Positions 46,945 through 56,073 of a DNA stretch of 64,000 bases are shown one piece after another; the first letter of the stretch is position 1; each line of letters opens with the position of its first letter. A program made the translations under genes and the position numbers. The stretch comes from Pycnococcus provasolii (Eukaryota > Chlorophyta > Pseudoscourfieldiophyceae > Pseudoscourfieldiales). The notes below the pieces were generated by a model. The model did not search any database. It worked only from the letters and a program-made list of their open reading frames with translations, and was not told the origin of the DNA. Location: assembly GCA_049487715.1 (NCBI GenBank), contig CP150583.1, forward strand, positions 62,001 through 126,000. Reading direction: 5' to 3'.

Positions 46945-48894
46945 TCAACCTTTCAGCTTCACGATCTTACCAGCAGCCTCCACTTTCAGCTCCTCCTCGC
47001 GGTCGTCCCAAGCCTTCGCCTGCTTATACAACGGACACAGCCGCATGTCGCCCGTGTAGCCGTAGATGCACCCGTAGCCTCGCGCGTCACCATTCTTGCG
47101 CAGTTGCGCGAGCGCCTCAGCCTCCTTCTGCGCCAACTCCACCTCCTTGCGGTCGCGATCGTCCAATACAGCAATCTTACGCACCTCGTAACGCATTCCA
47201 CCTCGGCCGACGGGTATGCTGTCAACGCTCGCATATGGCGGCCAGTAGCCTTTTCGGTATGCCATTAGCTGATAAGCCAGCGTGGACGTGCTGTATCCGA
47301 AAGGTGCGACGATCATGTCGCACCGGCTCAGCAGCTCGATGCGAAGAACCTCGGTTAGTACCAAATCGGCAGTCGGCATCGGTGTTCCGAGAGGTGTGCC
47401 GTCCAGCGCAGTCTTTAGCTGCTTCAGCCCAATGTCTTTTGCCAAGTCAATGCCAACCGACTTCTTCGCCTTAGCGCCATCCGGTTCCGGCTGATCGCTT
47501 GACTCTGCAAACTTGCGAGCGCCCGCGTAGTGGAACTTGAACATCTTGTACTTCTCCGACCCCGTCTCCGCAATCGCTCTGTGATTCTCCGCCACGAGCA
47601 GAACGGTCGTAGCGCCGTACCGTCTGCGCATGCGCTCGACGTAGTTCATGTACTCGGGAAAGGATACGCAGCCTGCCGGCTTGTTGTGCTGGAATTCCGT
47701 GCAGTCTATACTCGTGGGAACGTAGAGGCCAATCACGCCCTTGAAGTCCTTCATCGCCCGGCGTGCTCGCCATCCATTCGATCCTCCGACGAGGTGAGGC
47801 AGTCCCACATCCTTGGCGTACGATTCGACGACGTGCTGCACGCGCTCGTTGGGCCTCCAGATGTAGCCTGCAAGCTGCGTCGCGTACCAGTGCACGCCTC
47901 GCCGATCGAACGGTGTGGGAACGTTGTCGACGGAAATCCCAAGCGGAGGCTGCAGCACCGCCGCTGGCTCGATATTCGTGCTGTCGATGCCCGCCTCCGC
48001 GTGGCACGGCGACACTTGCTCGAAGAAGCACGAGAGCCCCACGGGCAGGCCGAAGCCCTTGTTGCAGAACTTCTGCGACCAGCTAGCTTGCCAGCTGGGA
48101 TTTTTGTGGCTGAGATGTATCGGATCGGCGCCAGGCTTCTCGTCCACATGGCCTGCGTGCAGCTGCCGTCGCGGAAAGAATTGGAAGGCGTAGCCTGCGA
48201 CGTGCGCGTCTGACAGCGCGGTAATGGCCATTCTCATCGCGCTCGTCATGTTATTCACCTCGGGTATCTTATAGAGCCGATACGTCATCGTCTGTCGAAA
48301 CGGCGTGAACGTGCGGTGCTGATCCTGGCCATTACCCTTGCACAGCGCTGGGCTCTGTAGCCGCTCGAGCTGCGTTCGCAGCGCGCGTGCCTGAAAGCTT
48401 GCGCCGGGAACGTTCTCGTTGCACTTGCTGAGAGCCTCCTTTGCCGCTGGCAGATACTCGATGCTTCGATAAAAGTCGCCGGCACAGTTCTCGCCAAACG
48501 TGTCGTCCGAGCACCGGCACCCGCCGGGGTCCACGCCACCGCCGCTTTCTCCGCTTGCCGAAGCGACTTGCTGCGATATCAGCTTGTCGCTTGGCAGTGT
48601 CGACCCTCCCGTCATCGCTCTGTGCCAGGTTTTCAGCACGTGGTCATCTCCTAGCGTGGAGACATACCAGCTTGCCAAGACGATTACCGCCGCGAGCACG
48701 GCTATGGCTGCGATTCGTTCTGAGAGGACGACAAGGAGCTGGTGGCAGAATCCGTTGGTTGAGCTCACGCCTCTTCGCGCGAGTGCTGTTTTCACACGTT
48801 CTTCCAGTTTCGCGCGTAGAGAGCGCGGTCTGCTTGAAGAGGACGTGGAAGAAGTCGAACCTCCTGATTGTTGTGGAACGTCAAGCGTCGGCAT
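46945..48894 (-). CDS. GT23-like alpha-1,6-fucosyltransferase homologue, type II membrane protein
   Basis: A 649-aa protein with a true ATG (MPTLDVPQQSGG). A short Ser/Arg-rich cytosolic tail, one anchor (about 60-78, RIAAIAVLAAVIVLASWYV) and a lumenal stem containing an EGF-like Cys cluster (GGCRCSDDTFGENCAGDFY) are typical of Golgi glycosyltransferases. The catalytic region contains GVIGLYVPTSIDCTEFQH, FPEYMNYVERMRRRYG, TTVLLVAENHRAIAE and IELLSRCDMIVAPFGYSTST, which line up with the GT23 fold (FUT8, NodZ): the equivalent of IGVHVRRTD, then the fucose donor site and the final S.CD..V.TFSS motif. The catalytic Arg pair of FUT8 (HVRRTDK) is replaced by VPTSIDC, so donor use may differ. The fold assignment is by pattern memory only. 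Confidence 0.6.
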   Translation of the reverse strand: MPTLDVPQQSGGSTSSTSSSSRPRSLRAKLEERVKTALARRGVSSTNGFCHQLLVVLSERIAAIAVLAAVIVLASWYVSTLGDDHVLKTWHRAMTGGSTLPSDKLISQQVASASGESGGGVDPGGCRCSDDTFGENCAGDFYRSIEYLPAAKEALSKCNENVPGASFQARALRTQLERLQSPALCKGNGQDQHRTFTPFRQTMTYRLYKIPEVNNMTSAMRMAITALSDAHVAGYAFQFFPRRQLHAGHVDEKPGADPIHLSHKNPSWQASWSQKFCNKGFGLPVGLSCFFEQVSPCHAEAGIDSTNIEPAAVLQPPLGISVDNVPTPFDRRGVHWYATQLAGYIWRPNERVQHVVESYAKDVGLPHLVGGSNGWRARRAMKDFKGVIGLYVPTSIDCTEFQHNKPAGCVSFPEYMNYVERMRRRYGATTVLLVAENHRAIAETGSEKYKMFKFHYAGARKFAESSDQPEPDGAKAKKSVGIDLAKDIGLKQLKTALDGTPLGTPMPTADLVLTEVLRIELLSRCDMIVAPFGYSTSTLAYQLMAYRKGYWPPYASVDSIPVGRGGMRYEVRKIAVLDDRDRKEVELAQKEAEALAQLRKNGDARGYGCIYGYTGDMRLCPLYKQAKAWDDREEELKVEAAGKIVKLKG

Positions 48895-49539
48895 AATCTT
48901 ATCTTGCCACTTTCGATGTTACGTTGCGTCCGTCTTGTGTTTGTGTCGTGTGTTGTGGTTGGAGACCACTCACTGGTCACCACCACCACCAGCTAGCTGC
49001 CTGCTATGAGTCCAGGAGGACCCGATCGATCGAGCCGAGCCGAGCCGAGCTGAGCTGAGCGGCCGCAAACTTAAGCTGAGCGGCCGCAAACGATCTTCTC
49101 TTCGAAAGGTGTGTGAACGGGTGAACGGCAAGATACAGCCAAAGATACCTGTAGCTATTACTGAAAGGAGCCAAAGCCAGGAGTAGACTGATACAGAGAC
49201 TGTGCACAGCTAAGCTTCACAGAAAGCACACAAATAAGCACGCAAGCACGCAAGCACACAAGCACGCAAGCTCGAAGCGAGCGAGATAAAGTTACGTTGG
49301 ATTGGTACTGTACCAGTCGTCGCAAACGCTTAAGCGATCGGCGCAGGACAGGAGAAGGAGAGGAGGTGATTTTGCCCAGGGGGTGTTGCTCTTGCGTTGG
49401 GGATCCGTCTGTGGTCACCATACATGTATACGTGTATAACAGATTATTTTTACCGGGGAATAGTTTGGGCGGAACTTATGTAAGAGCCTTACACGTTGTG
49501 GTATTAAAAAATCGGCCGTCTTTGTTGAATAGACTTGTT
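48895..49539. other. Intergenic with short tandem words
   Basis: GAGCCGAGCCGAGCCGAGCTGAGCTGAG at about 49032-49060 and CTGAGCGGCCGCAAAC twice (about 49055 and 49076); ACGCAAGCACACAAGC array at about 49240-49270. A TGTAA for the carrier gene lies at 49489-49493 on the minus strand. No gene is seen. Confidence 0.45.
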
Positions 49540-50388
49540 TTAGTCGTCTTTGTTGAATCGATCGTTGAGGAAGTTGCGCACGGCTGTCGCCACCAAGAAA
49601 GTGCTGCCGTTCGCAGGGAACGCACGAAGCACCGCAGGCGTGAAGCCGCGCCAGAAGCCGAGAGGTCCGCTCTCCGACATAACCTGCTTCGCCGCGCCAG
49701 CCATGCTGAGGTTCGTTGTGCTCGCCTGCTGCATGCTCTTGATGGTGTCCGCGGGAAGGCTGAAGACCCAGTACCCGACGCCCGCCATGCCACCTCCGAA
49801 GAGCTCCTTCATAGACGACGGCACGCTTTGGACGGGCTCAATCGCCTGGCGCGAGGTGTTGTAGCACGCCCAGTACACCATACCTCCTGGTACCTCGCGT
49901 CCGAGCGTCGCTTCCCAACCACGGAAGAGCGAGCTGATGCCACCCTCTGCAAAGATGCGCGACATCGCTCCGCCGAGTCCCAGGGGTTCTTTGGAGGTTT
50001 GGATGACGACCTTAATGCGTTCACCGGGGCATATGACTGTTGTGGTGAAGAAGCCGGAGATGCCACCTGCGAGCATTTGTCCGAATCCTTTGGTGGAGTC
50101 GAGTCCCGTCGCGGAGGAGACAAGTTGTTGTCCGATGCCGTACCCTGCGAATGCGGAGGCTTGGTAGGGTGCAGCGACAAGCGTGGGTGGCAGCACACCT
50201 CGGTAGAGTCCGCGCGGTCCCTCCACCGCCATGTTTTGCTTGAGGCAGTCCATCACACCCCGGTACGCGGATGGGTTGGCTTGCATTTGCGTCTTCGCTA
50301 AGTCGAGCGGGTGGGTCGTGAGCACCATGGCCACACCGCCGCACGCGCCACCGCTCAGCTCGATCCAAGTCTTCTTCTGCTGCGGCAT
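49540..50388 (-). CDS. Mitochondrial carrier family (SLC25) protein, carnitine/acylcarnitine-like
   Basis: A 282-aa protein with the three-fold mitochondrial carrier repeat. The signature Px[DE]xx[KR] appears as HPLDLAKTQMQ, CPGERIKVVIQ and LPADTIKSMQQ, each followed by a typical Gx(n)GLYRG/LFRGW/FWRGFTP matrix helix end. The second-repeat CPGERIK is the form found in carnitine/acylcarnitine and basic amino acid carriers, where this site contributes to substrate choice; that subfamily is inferred from this motif. MPQQKKTWIELSGG (50388) is taken as start; the open frame upstream adds a Phe-rich, unlikely extension. It belongs in the inner mitochondrial or peroxisomal membrane. TGTAA lies 47 bases past the stop. 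Confidence 0.9.
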   Translation of the reverse strand: MPQQKKTWIELSGGACGGVAMVLTTHPLDLAKTQMQANPSAYRGVMDCLKQNMAVEGPRGLYRGVLPPTLVAAPYQASAFAGYGIGQQLVSSATGLDSTKGFGQMLAGGISGFFTTTVICPGERIKVVIQTSKEPLGLGGAMSRIFAEGGISSLFRGWEATLGREVPGGMVYWACYNTSRQAIEPVQSVPSSMKELFGGGMAGVGYWVFSLPADTIKSMQQASTTNLSMAGAAKQVMSESGPLGFWRGFTPAVLRAFPANGSTFLVATAVRNFLNDRFNKDD

Positions 50389-51445
50389 TATATATATTAA
50401 AAATAATAAAAACGTGAACTGCGATCTGAAATAAAATAAAAAAATGTGAAATAAAATCAATCCGGGATAAAACGAACGACTACTACGAGCCGTTCATATT
50501 TTCATTTTCGCCCTACAACGGACAATGGACAACGGAGGATCCCCAAAATCAACAAAATACCACCACATTCGAGAATAGAATCCTGTCTCCAGGGGAAACT
50601 ATGTTACACTATTTTATATAAAAAGTTAGTTCGACAACGGGGGATCCCCAAATAACCACTTAGAAGAGAAGAGAAGTACCGCGTTACATAGTACTTAAGG
50701 TAGAATTGCCTTATTTCCTGTAGAAGGCCGGCCGGTGCAAGGGCCGGTCATACTAACTCAGAAAGAAGTCTCTTGGACACGGAGCCTGTTTCTTGCTTGC
50801 GGAGCCTTTGGACTTTGGTTGTCAAAGGTCTTGCTCGCAATAACAGGCTTCGAAGTTCGAAGGCTGTACAGCGAAGGCTTGATTAGACTATTGAGTCAAG
50901 GCGCGCCGACTTTAGTCTACACTCTATTTACATACGGTCAGTTTACTGTACTGTACTGTACGTACGGTGCCGGTGTAAGACTGTAAGTTTACCAGGGTCC
51001 ATAACGCCTAACCAAAGCAAAGAAGCTGAAACCCCCTGCAAGAAACACTTTTTACCCGGTAGTAGCTTCCTACTAAACCTTTAGGAAGTACTCAGAAGGA
51101 AAGCAAGGCTCGGCCACTTGGCGAACGCTTGGTGTTCCTCCCATGGGACTCCCATAGGAGCCCGTTCCCGAGACCTGTCGTGTGAGGTGCTGGAGTGCTG
51201 GAGTAGAAGAGGAGGGAGGAGTGGGAGGAGGGAGGTTCCTACCACCCTAGACTAAGGGGAGTGTCGCCGTGCACCGGTTTGGATCGGATCGCGGACTCAC
51301 CCAGAGCTCTCTCCACAGGACCCGTTCGAAGGGGTTTCACGTCCCGTCCGAAGGTTCGCGAGGGGCCACGACGTGCTGCGTCATCTAAGAACATTCCCCT
51401 TAAGACGTCTTGAACGAACATTGTTTATTCCCAAGAAGAATAATA
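50389..51445. other. Intergenic spacer
   Basis: ACAACGG.GGATCCCCAAA occurs twice (about 50525 and 50634). ACTGTACTGTACTGTACGTAC lies at about 50944. An 83-codon frame at 50735-50986 begins with GTG and lacks protein-like features. The hydrolase gene leader starts near 51400. Confidence 0.4.
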
Positions 51446-52786
51446 ATGAGTTGGAACGTGTCTCTCCTTCTCGTCGCTTTTATCCTTGCACAACACGTTC
51501 CTGCGTTTGCGTTGAAAGTCCTATGCCTGCACGGAGGAGGACAAACCGCGGCGGCGTTCCAGAACGCAGACGGAGGAATGCAAGCACTGCAAACGTCGTT
51601 CCCTAACGTCGAATTCGTATTCGCACAATCGCCGTACCCAGGATCCGTGTGGCTGCGTGACCCAACAGGAGGAAAAGGCCAGCCGACGACGGACCCGAAC
51701 TGGGCCGCCGAGTCGCTCGCCGAACTCGACCGAGTCGTCGAGACGCAAGGGCCATTCGCAGGCATACTCGGATACTCGCAAGGCGCCGCGTTCGTTGCCG
51801 TGTACCTTGCGCACGCGCCGCAAGGCACGTTCTCGTTTGCCGCCATGTTCTGCGGCTATTTGACGACGACGCACCAGGGAGTGCTCTCCAACGTCAACGC
51901 CGCCAGCCCGTTCGGAAACGTGCCGGCACTTGCCTGGATGGGTGGGAACGACTTCATCATCTCCAACACCATGAGTCAGGAGCAGGCGGCAAAGTTCACG
52001 TCGCCGACCGTCGTGACGAGCCCGAACGCAGGTCACGCCGTACCTTCTTCGTCTGACCCGACTTACTCGCAGGTGGTGTCCTTCATGCAGACGTATACGT
52101 CAGGAACGCCAACGCCAACGCCAACGCCAACGCCAACGCCGGCGCCAACAGCTACTACTACGAAGGTAAGTACTACGCCCACGACCACGACAACCAAGCC
52201 CACCACGACGTCGACAACCAAGCCCACCACGACGTCGACAACCAAGCCCACCACGACGTCGACAACCAAGCCCACCACGACGTCGACAACCAAGCCCACC
52301 ACGACGTCGACAACCAAGCCCACCACGACGTCTGCGCCGCCGTCGTCGTACGAACCACCGCCGCCTTCCATCTACTTTGATCCAGATGGCAAGCCCGTCC
52401 CGCCATTTGCGGACATACCGACGACCACGGCTGCCACGACGTCTGCGCCTTCGTCGTCGTACGAGCCACCGCCGCCTTCTCTGTACTTTGATCCAGATGG
52501 CAAACCCGTCCCGCCATTTGCGGACATACCCACGACCACGGCTTCCACGACGACGATGGCCCCAACAACTAAGGCGCCGACCACCACACTGACTCCTACA
52601 ACGACTGATGCTAACACGGCAACCACCGCCACGACAAAGGCCAATGTGGCCCCCACTCCTACACCAACCACACCAACCACATCGGTGGCGCAGGCCACCA
52701 CGCAACCGCCGGCAACATCCGGATCGCACAGCGCGACGTGCGCTCTTATTACGGTCGCCGTTTGGGTAGCCGGTCGTGTGAACTAA
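51446..52786 (+). CDS. Secreted FSH1-type serine hydrolase with mucin-like Thr/Pro tail
   Basis: A 446-aa protein: signal peptide MSWNVSLLLVAFILAQHVPAFA; an alpha/beta hydrolase of the FSH1/OVCA2 family (KVLCLHGGGQTAAAF at the first strand, nucleophile elbow GYSQGA with Ser 111, candidate acid Asp 169 in GGNDFI, catalytic His 197 in NAGHAVPS); then from about 220 a low-complexity stalk. The stalk holds (PT)n, six copies of an 8-residue KPTTTSTT unit with a 24-base DNA period, and two copies of a 37-residue unit containing YEPPPPS and FDPDGKPVPPFADIP. The end, CALITVAVWVAGRVN, is hydrophobic like a GPI or tail-anchor signal, though short. Family members are normally cytosolic and lack the tail, so a wall- or surface-tethered hydrolase is inferred. 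Confidence 0.8.
   Translation: MSWNVSLLLVAFILAQHVPAFALKVLCLHGGGQTAAAFQNADGGMQALQTSFPNVEFVFAQSPYPGSVWLRDPTGGKGQPTTDPNWAAESLAELDRVVETQGPFAGILGYSQGAAFVAVYLAHAPQGTFSFAAMFCGYLTTTHQGVLSNVNAASPFGNVPALAWMGGNDFIISNTMSQEQAAKFTSPTVVTSPNAGHAVPSSSDPTYSQVVSFMQTYTSGTPTPTPTPTPTPAPTATTTKVSTTPTTTTTKPTTTSTTKPTTTSTTKPTTTSTTKPTTTSTTKPTTTSTTKPTTTSAPPSSYEPPPPSIYFDPDGKPVPPFADIPTTTAATTSAPSSSYEPPPPSLYFDPDGKPVPPFADIPTTTASTTTMAPTTKAPTTTLTPTTTDANTATTATTKANVAPTPTPTTPTTSVAQATTQPPATSGSHSATCALITVAVWVAGRVN
52112..52560 (+). repeat. Coding tandem repeats of the hydrolase stalk
   Basis: CCAACG hexamers (about 52110-52140), a 24-base unit (ACCAAGCCCACCACGACGTC plus four bases) repeated about six times at 52190-52330, and a 111-base unit in two copies from about 52330. 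All periods are multiples of three, so length changes keep the frame. Confidence 0.85.
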
Positions 52787-53345
52787 TCCCACCTGTCTGT
52801 GCGTCTGGCCGGCCCACTCACTGGCCAGGTTCTCCAGGCTGCCACTTGCATTTCTTTTGAGTTGAGTTCATACAAGTCGTCGACGAAAGAAGTGGTTGAC
52901 CGTGACCGTGACCGTGACCGTGACCGTGACAGCTACAGTGTTGAAGTCAAAATAAAGAAGTAACCTTACTTACTAATTCTTGCTCGCTAACCCCCAAAAA
53001 CCCAACCCCCAAACCGCCAAACCCAACCCCCAAACCCCCAAACCCCAACCAAACCCAATTCCCCAAGTCCCAAACCCCCAAACCCCAACCAAACCCTAAC
53101 CAAACCCCCAAATCGCCAAACCCCAACCCAACCCCCAAATCGCCAAACCCCCAAACCCCAACCAAACCCCCAAACCAAACCCCCAAACCGACCTTTTTCG
53201 CTCTTCTTCCGCACTTCTTCCGGGGCAGGGTTTCCGTTTTGTGTTTTGTGGTTTGGTTTCCCCCCCCCCCCCCCCCCCGCCGAACGTTGACTTTTGAACC
53301 TGTCCCCTCCCCTCCCCGCCATATTCCCGCGTCGCTCCGGCTGAA
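52787..53345. repeat. Spacer with GACCGT array and long CCCCAAA-type tract
   Basis: (GACCGT)n of about 5.5 units at 52897-52930, directly in the 3' flank of the hydrolase gene. From 52988 to about 53195 almost every word is a variant of AACCCCCAAA or CCAAACCCC, a degenerate C-rich/A-rich array ending 150 bases before the RING gene. A run of 18 C follows at about 53261-53278. Confidence 0.75.
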
Positions 53346-54530
53346 ATGGACAGGCAACAACCCGTGCCCGCGTCGCCTATCATGTCGTCGATGATGTCGA
53401 TGGACTCGCACACACCTATGCGCACACCTATGCGCACACCTCTGCCGCATCTGCCTCCTTCTTCTTTGCCGCCTTCTTCTTTGCCGCCTTCTTCGCATAT
53501 GGATAATAATAATATGGTGGCGGTGCACGACAACGATGTGTCCATGTCCACGCCCGTCTCGGCACCACCGCACATGTCGCACGCACAAGCACAAGCACAC
53601 GCACAGGCCGCTACTTTTGGAGGAGCCCCTTTGGCGATGCCACCTGTCGCGCCACCTGGGGGACCGTTCGCGACACCTGTTCAAGCGCAGCATAGACCGC
53701 CCGAATACACAGCAAACACAAACGCCAACGTCAACTCTGGAGGTGGGTCTCTGAAGAGAAGCGCGGACGACTTCATGTGCATGGGATGCGGGGAATCGAC
53801 AGAGGAGGTGTGCGCATGCTGCCTCTCGCCTTTGGCAAAAAGTGCAGCACGCGCACAACACGACGACACGTCTATGGACGAAGGGGACGCCTTGGCAGAT
53901 ACCACCAACAGGCCGTCGCGAGGGACGATCGTGACACTCGAGTGCGGGCACAGATTCCATAGCAAGTGCCTGCAGAGCTGCAGAGCACACGCGCACAGCG
54001 CGTGCCCTCTCTGCAGAGCGCCGCTGCCCGCGGGACTCACGCCGGAACTCGTGCGCGCGGCGCGTGCGGCGCAGGCGGCGTCGTTCGCCACCACGCCGGA
54101 GACCGCAGGACGCATCGTCGGTGCCGCCGCGCGAGCGAGACTGGCGGTGCAGCGGGCGGCAGACGCAAGGAACGGTGGGAACAACATCGACAGGTGGCGC
54201 ACGGAGGTTGCACCGCACGGTGCCACGCTGCCCGTGTCGCTGCAGGAGGCGATCGCAAGCTGGAGTGAAATTCTAAGTGGCGCACCTGCGCGCGTCGTGG
54301 ATGCAGCGACTGCCGCCGTGACGCCCACACCTGCACCCGCACCTGCGGGTGCGCCGCAGTGCTATCACTGCGGGTTGCCGAACGTACGTACGTGCGTCGG
54401 ATGCTCTGAGGTTTTCTGCACGCTCTGCAGCGTCACGGACTTTGCGCATCGGGAGGAGCGCGCGCACTGCTTGGATTGCCACCAGCGCGAGCGCCGGCGT
54501 CTTTCCACGACGACGACGCTCATTCAGTAA
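53346..54530 (+). CDS. RING-type zinc-binding protein, putative E3 ubiquitin ligase
   Basis: A 394-aa protein starting MDRQQPVPASPIMSSMM. Residues 1-140 are disordered, Pro/Met/Ser rich, with short tandem repeats (PSSLPPSS, HTPMRTPMRTP). A RING-like cross-brace follows: CMGCGESTEEVCACC supplies the first pair, then after an acidic insert LECGHRFHSKCLQSC and CPLCRAPL give Cys-x-His...His-x2-Cys and Cys-x2-Cys. An Ala/Arg-rich helical region separates this from a second Cys/His cluster near the C terminus (CYHCG, CVGCSEVFCTLCS, HCLDCHQRE), possibly a further zinc site. It probably acts in ubiquitin transfer; no substrate-binding module is recognised. It is flanked on both sides by CCCCAAA-rich DNA. 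Confidence 0.75.
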   Translation: MDRQQPVPASPIMSSMMSMDSHTPMRTPMRTPLPHLPPSSLPPSSLPPSSHMDNNNMVAVHDNDVSMSTPVSAPPHMSHAQAQAHAQAATFGGAPLAMPPVAPPGGPFATPVQAQHRPPEYTANTNANVNSGGGSLKRSADDFMCMGCGESTEEVCACCLSPLAKSAARAQHDDTSMDEGDALADTTNRPSRGTIVTLECGHRFHSKCLQSCRAHAHSACPLCRAPLPAGLTPELVRAARAAQAASFATTPETAGRIVGAAARARLAVQRAADARNGGNNIDRWRTEVAPHGATLPVSLQEAIASWSEILSGAPARVVDAATAAVTPTPAPAPAGAPQCYHCGLPNVRTCVGCSEVFCTLCSVTDFAHREERAHCLDCHQRERRRLSTTTTLIQ

Positions 54531-54822
54531 AGAAAATATGGTTCAACCCCAAACCCCAAAGTTCTCTTCACCACTGTGAGTCTGAAACTGTGAGTCAGAA
54601 CTCAGAACAGTGAGTCTGTGATAAAATCCCTGGGCCCCAAAACCAAACCCCCAAACCAGAACCATCTGAAAAAAATTCCTAGGAACCCTAACCACCCCCC
54701 CTCCAACCACCCCAACCAAGAAATCTGTGCCAAGACGAAACGAAATAAAAAAATAACAAGAAAAAAAATAAGGCGCCGAAAAACCAAACCCCCAATTAAA
54801 ATCAACGGAATTCCACTTCAAA
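54531..54822. other. CCCCAAA-rich flank of RING gene and LTR element
   Basis: The 3' flank of the RING gene contains further AACCCCAAA words (about 54545, 54640, 54790). The last five bases, TCAAA (54818-54822), are the left copy of the target duplication of the LTR element. Confidence 0.6.
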
Positions 54823-55764
54823 TGAAGAGAATAAGTAGAAAAAGAAAAAAAAGAGTATTCTTACAACTTAGACAACCAGGGGCCGCGTCCCCTTATCCCT
54901 CTGGGATCTCGAGTCCTCAACAACGGTTCCCCACAAGGCATATAAGGTATAATCTCGACACTTCCCCTCGCTGCTATGCCTGGTATGAAAGCTGGCAAGT
55001 AGCGTTGTTTAGTTGTTTAGTTTGTATCTTCATTTCTTCGTTCTTCTTATTTGGTTTGTCAAGGTCTTGTATGATTGATTAATTTTTATTTGTTTTTGTA
55101 ATGTTTTGAATTTGTATTCGTTTTCGTGATGTTTCGATTTGTATTTGTTTTTGTGATGTTTTGATTTTTGTTTCTTTTGGTAAAGTAGAGAATCCAAACC
55201 CCTAAACTCGCGATGTGTGAACCCCGAATTCGTAGAAAAGTCCCCGTCGGCGCCGCCAGTTCAAGTATGGCGTCTTGCGAGGCGTAAGTAGACGGCTGAA
55301 AATAGTATCAAGGTTGACCAAGCCAAAAACGGTTGGAAACTGCGCAGAATAACTTTTTTATGTTCAGCACTTCAAGATGTTCAGTTTGGATAACCGTATC
55401 TTGCCAGGATAAGGTTTCTCGAAGTGGTCTGACCACCTTCCACAACGGGAAAATAGGTCGAAAGCTGTTTTTCACTACGCAGTTTCTTTTCGCGTTTTTT
55501 CTGTAGTCAATATATTTGTGAGCTGTAAAGTGTATTCGGCGGCCAAGTAAGTGTACTCAAAGACTGTGAAGTTTCGTAGGCTGACTTAAGGTAGCGTAGC
55601 TGTTTCACAACTTGAGGCTCATAACCTGAAGAGAATAAGTAGAAAAAGAAAAAAAAGAGTATTCTTACAACTTAGACAACCAGGGGCCGCGTCCCCTTAT
55701 CCCTCTGGGATCTCGAGTCCTCAACAACGGTTCCCCACAAGGCATATAAGGTATAATCTCGACA
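54823..55764. mobile_element. Miniature non-autonomous LTR retrotransposon (TRIM-like)
   Basis: Direct terminal repeats at 54823-54960 and 55627-55764 are 138 bases each and, as read, identical. Each begins TG and ends CA, and the pair is bracketed by a 5-base target duplication TCAAA (54818-54822 and 55765-55769). The 666-base interior has no protein-like frame, is T-rich at first (ATTTGTTTTTGT words at about 55085-55180) and lacks gag or pol, so the element is non-autonomous and must have been moved by another element's proteins. A TGGTATGAAAGC at about 54981 resembles the initiator-Met primer-binding site TGGTATCAGAGC but lies 20 bases inside, so it is doubtful. LTR identity implies a young insertion. 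Confidence 0.88.
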
Positions 55765-56073
55765 TCAAAAGCCCCCTGCACCTGCCGTCTGCCGAGAAAA
55801 AACAAAAACCAAACCCCCAATTAATCAACTGAATTTGCCCATTCAAAAAGCCCCCTGCGAAGTTGCCGAGAAAAAACTCTCCAAGACGAACCAAGACGAA
55901 CCAAGACGTTTTTTTTTATTACATCCGTTACGGTACCCTAGAGGTATCCCCAAAATTCACATGACTGGCTCAAATCGCCCGTACCGTTCGGGGAATTACC
56001 TCCGGGGGCCCCCCCCTTCTCCCACGACAACTCCACGGTGCCCAGAGAATTTTTTAAAGAGTGTGTTTATTTA
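55765..56073. repeat. Duplicated flank at LTR insertion site
   Basis: AAAAGCCCCCTGC...GCCGAGAAAAAAC occurs at about 55768-55802 and again at about 55847-55878. ACCAAACCCCCAATTAA occurs at about 54783 and 55809. The site was therefore a tandem duplication of about 80 bases before the LTR element entered. Downstream is the T-rich leader of the protease gene. Confidence 0.6.

Noticed and set aside
50735-50986. 83-codon plus-strand frame with hydrophobic stretch
   Set aside because: Begins with GTG, no homology-like motif, and lies in repeat-rich spacer.
52190-52330. Regular 24-base repeats looking like a spaced array
   Set aside because: They are contiguous in-frame codon repeats of a Thr/Pro stalk in a eukaryotic gene, not a CRISPR array.
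54980-54992. TGGTATGAAAGC as primer-binding site of the LTR element
   Set aside because: Only partly matches the initiator-Met site and lies about 20 bases inside the LTR end instead of adjoining it.
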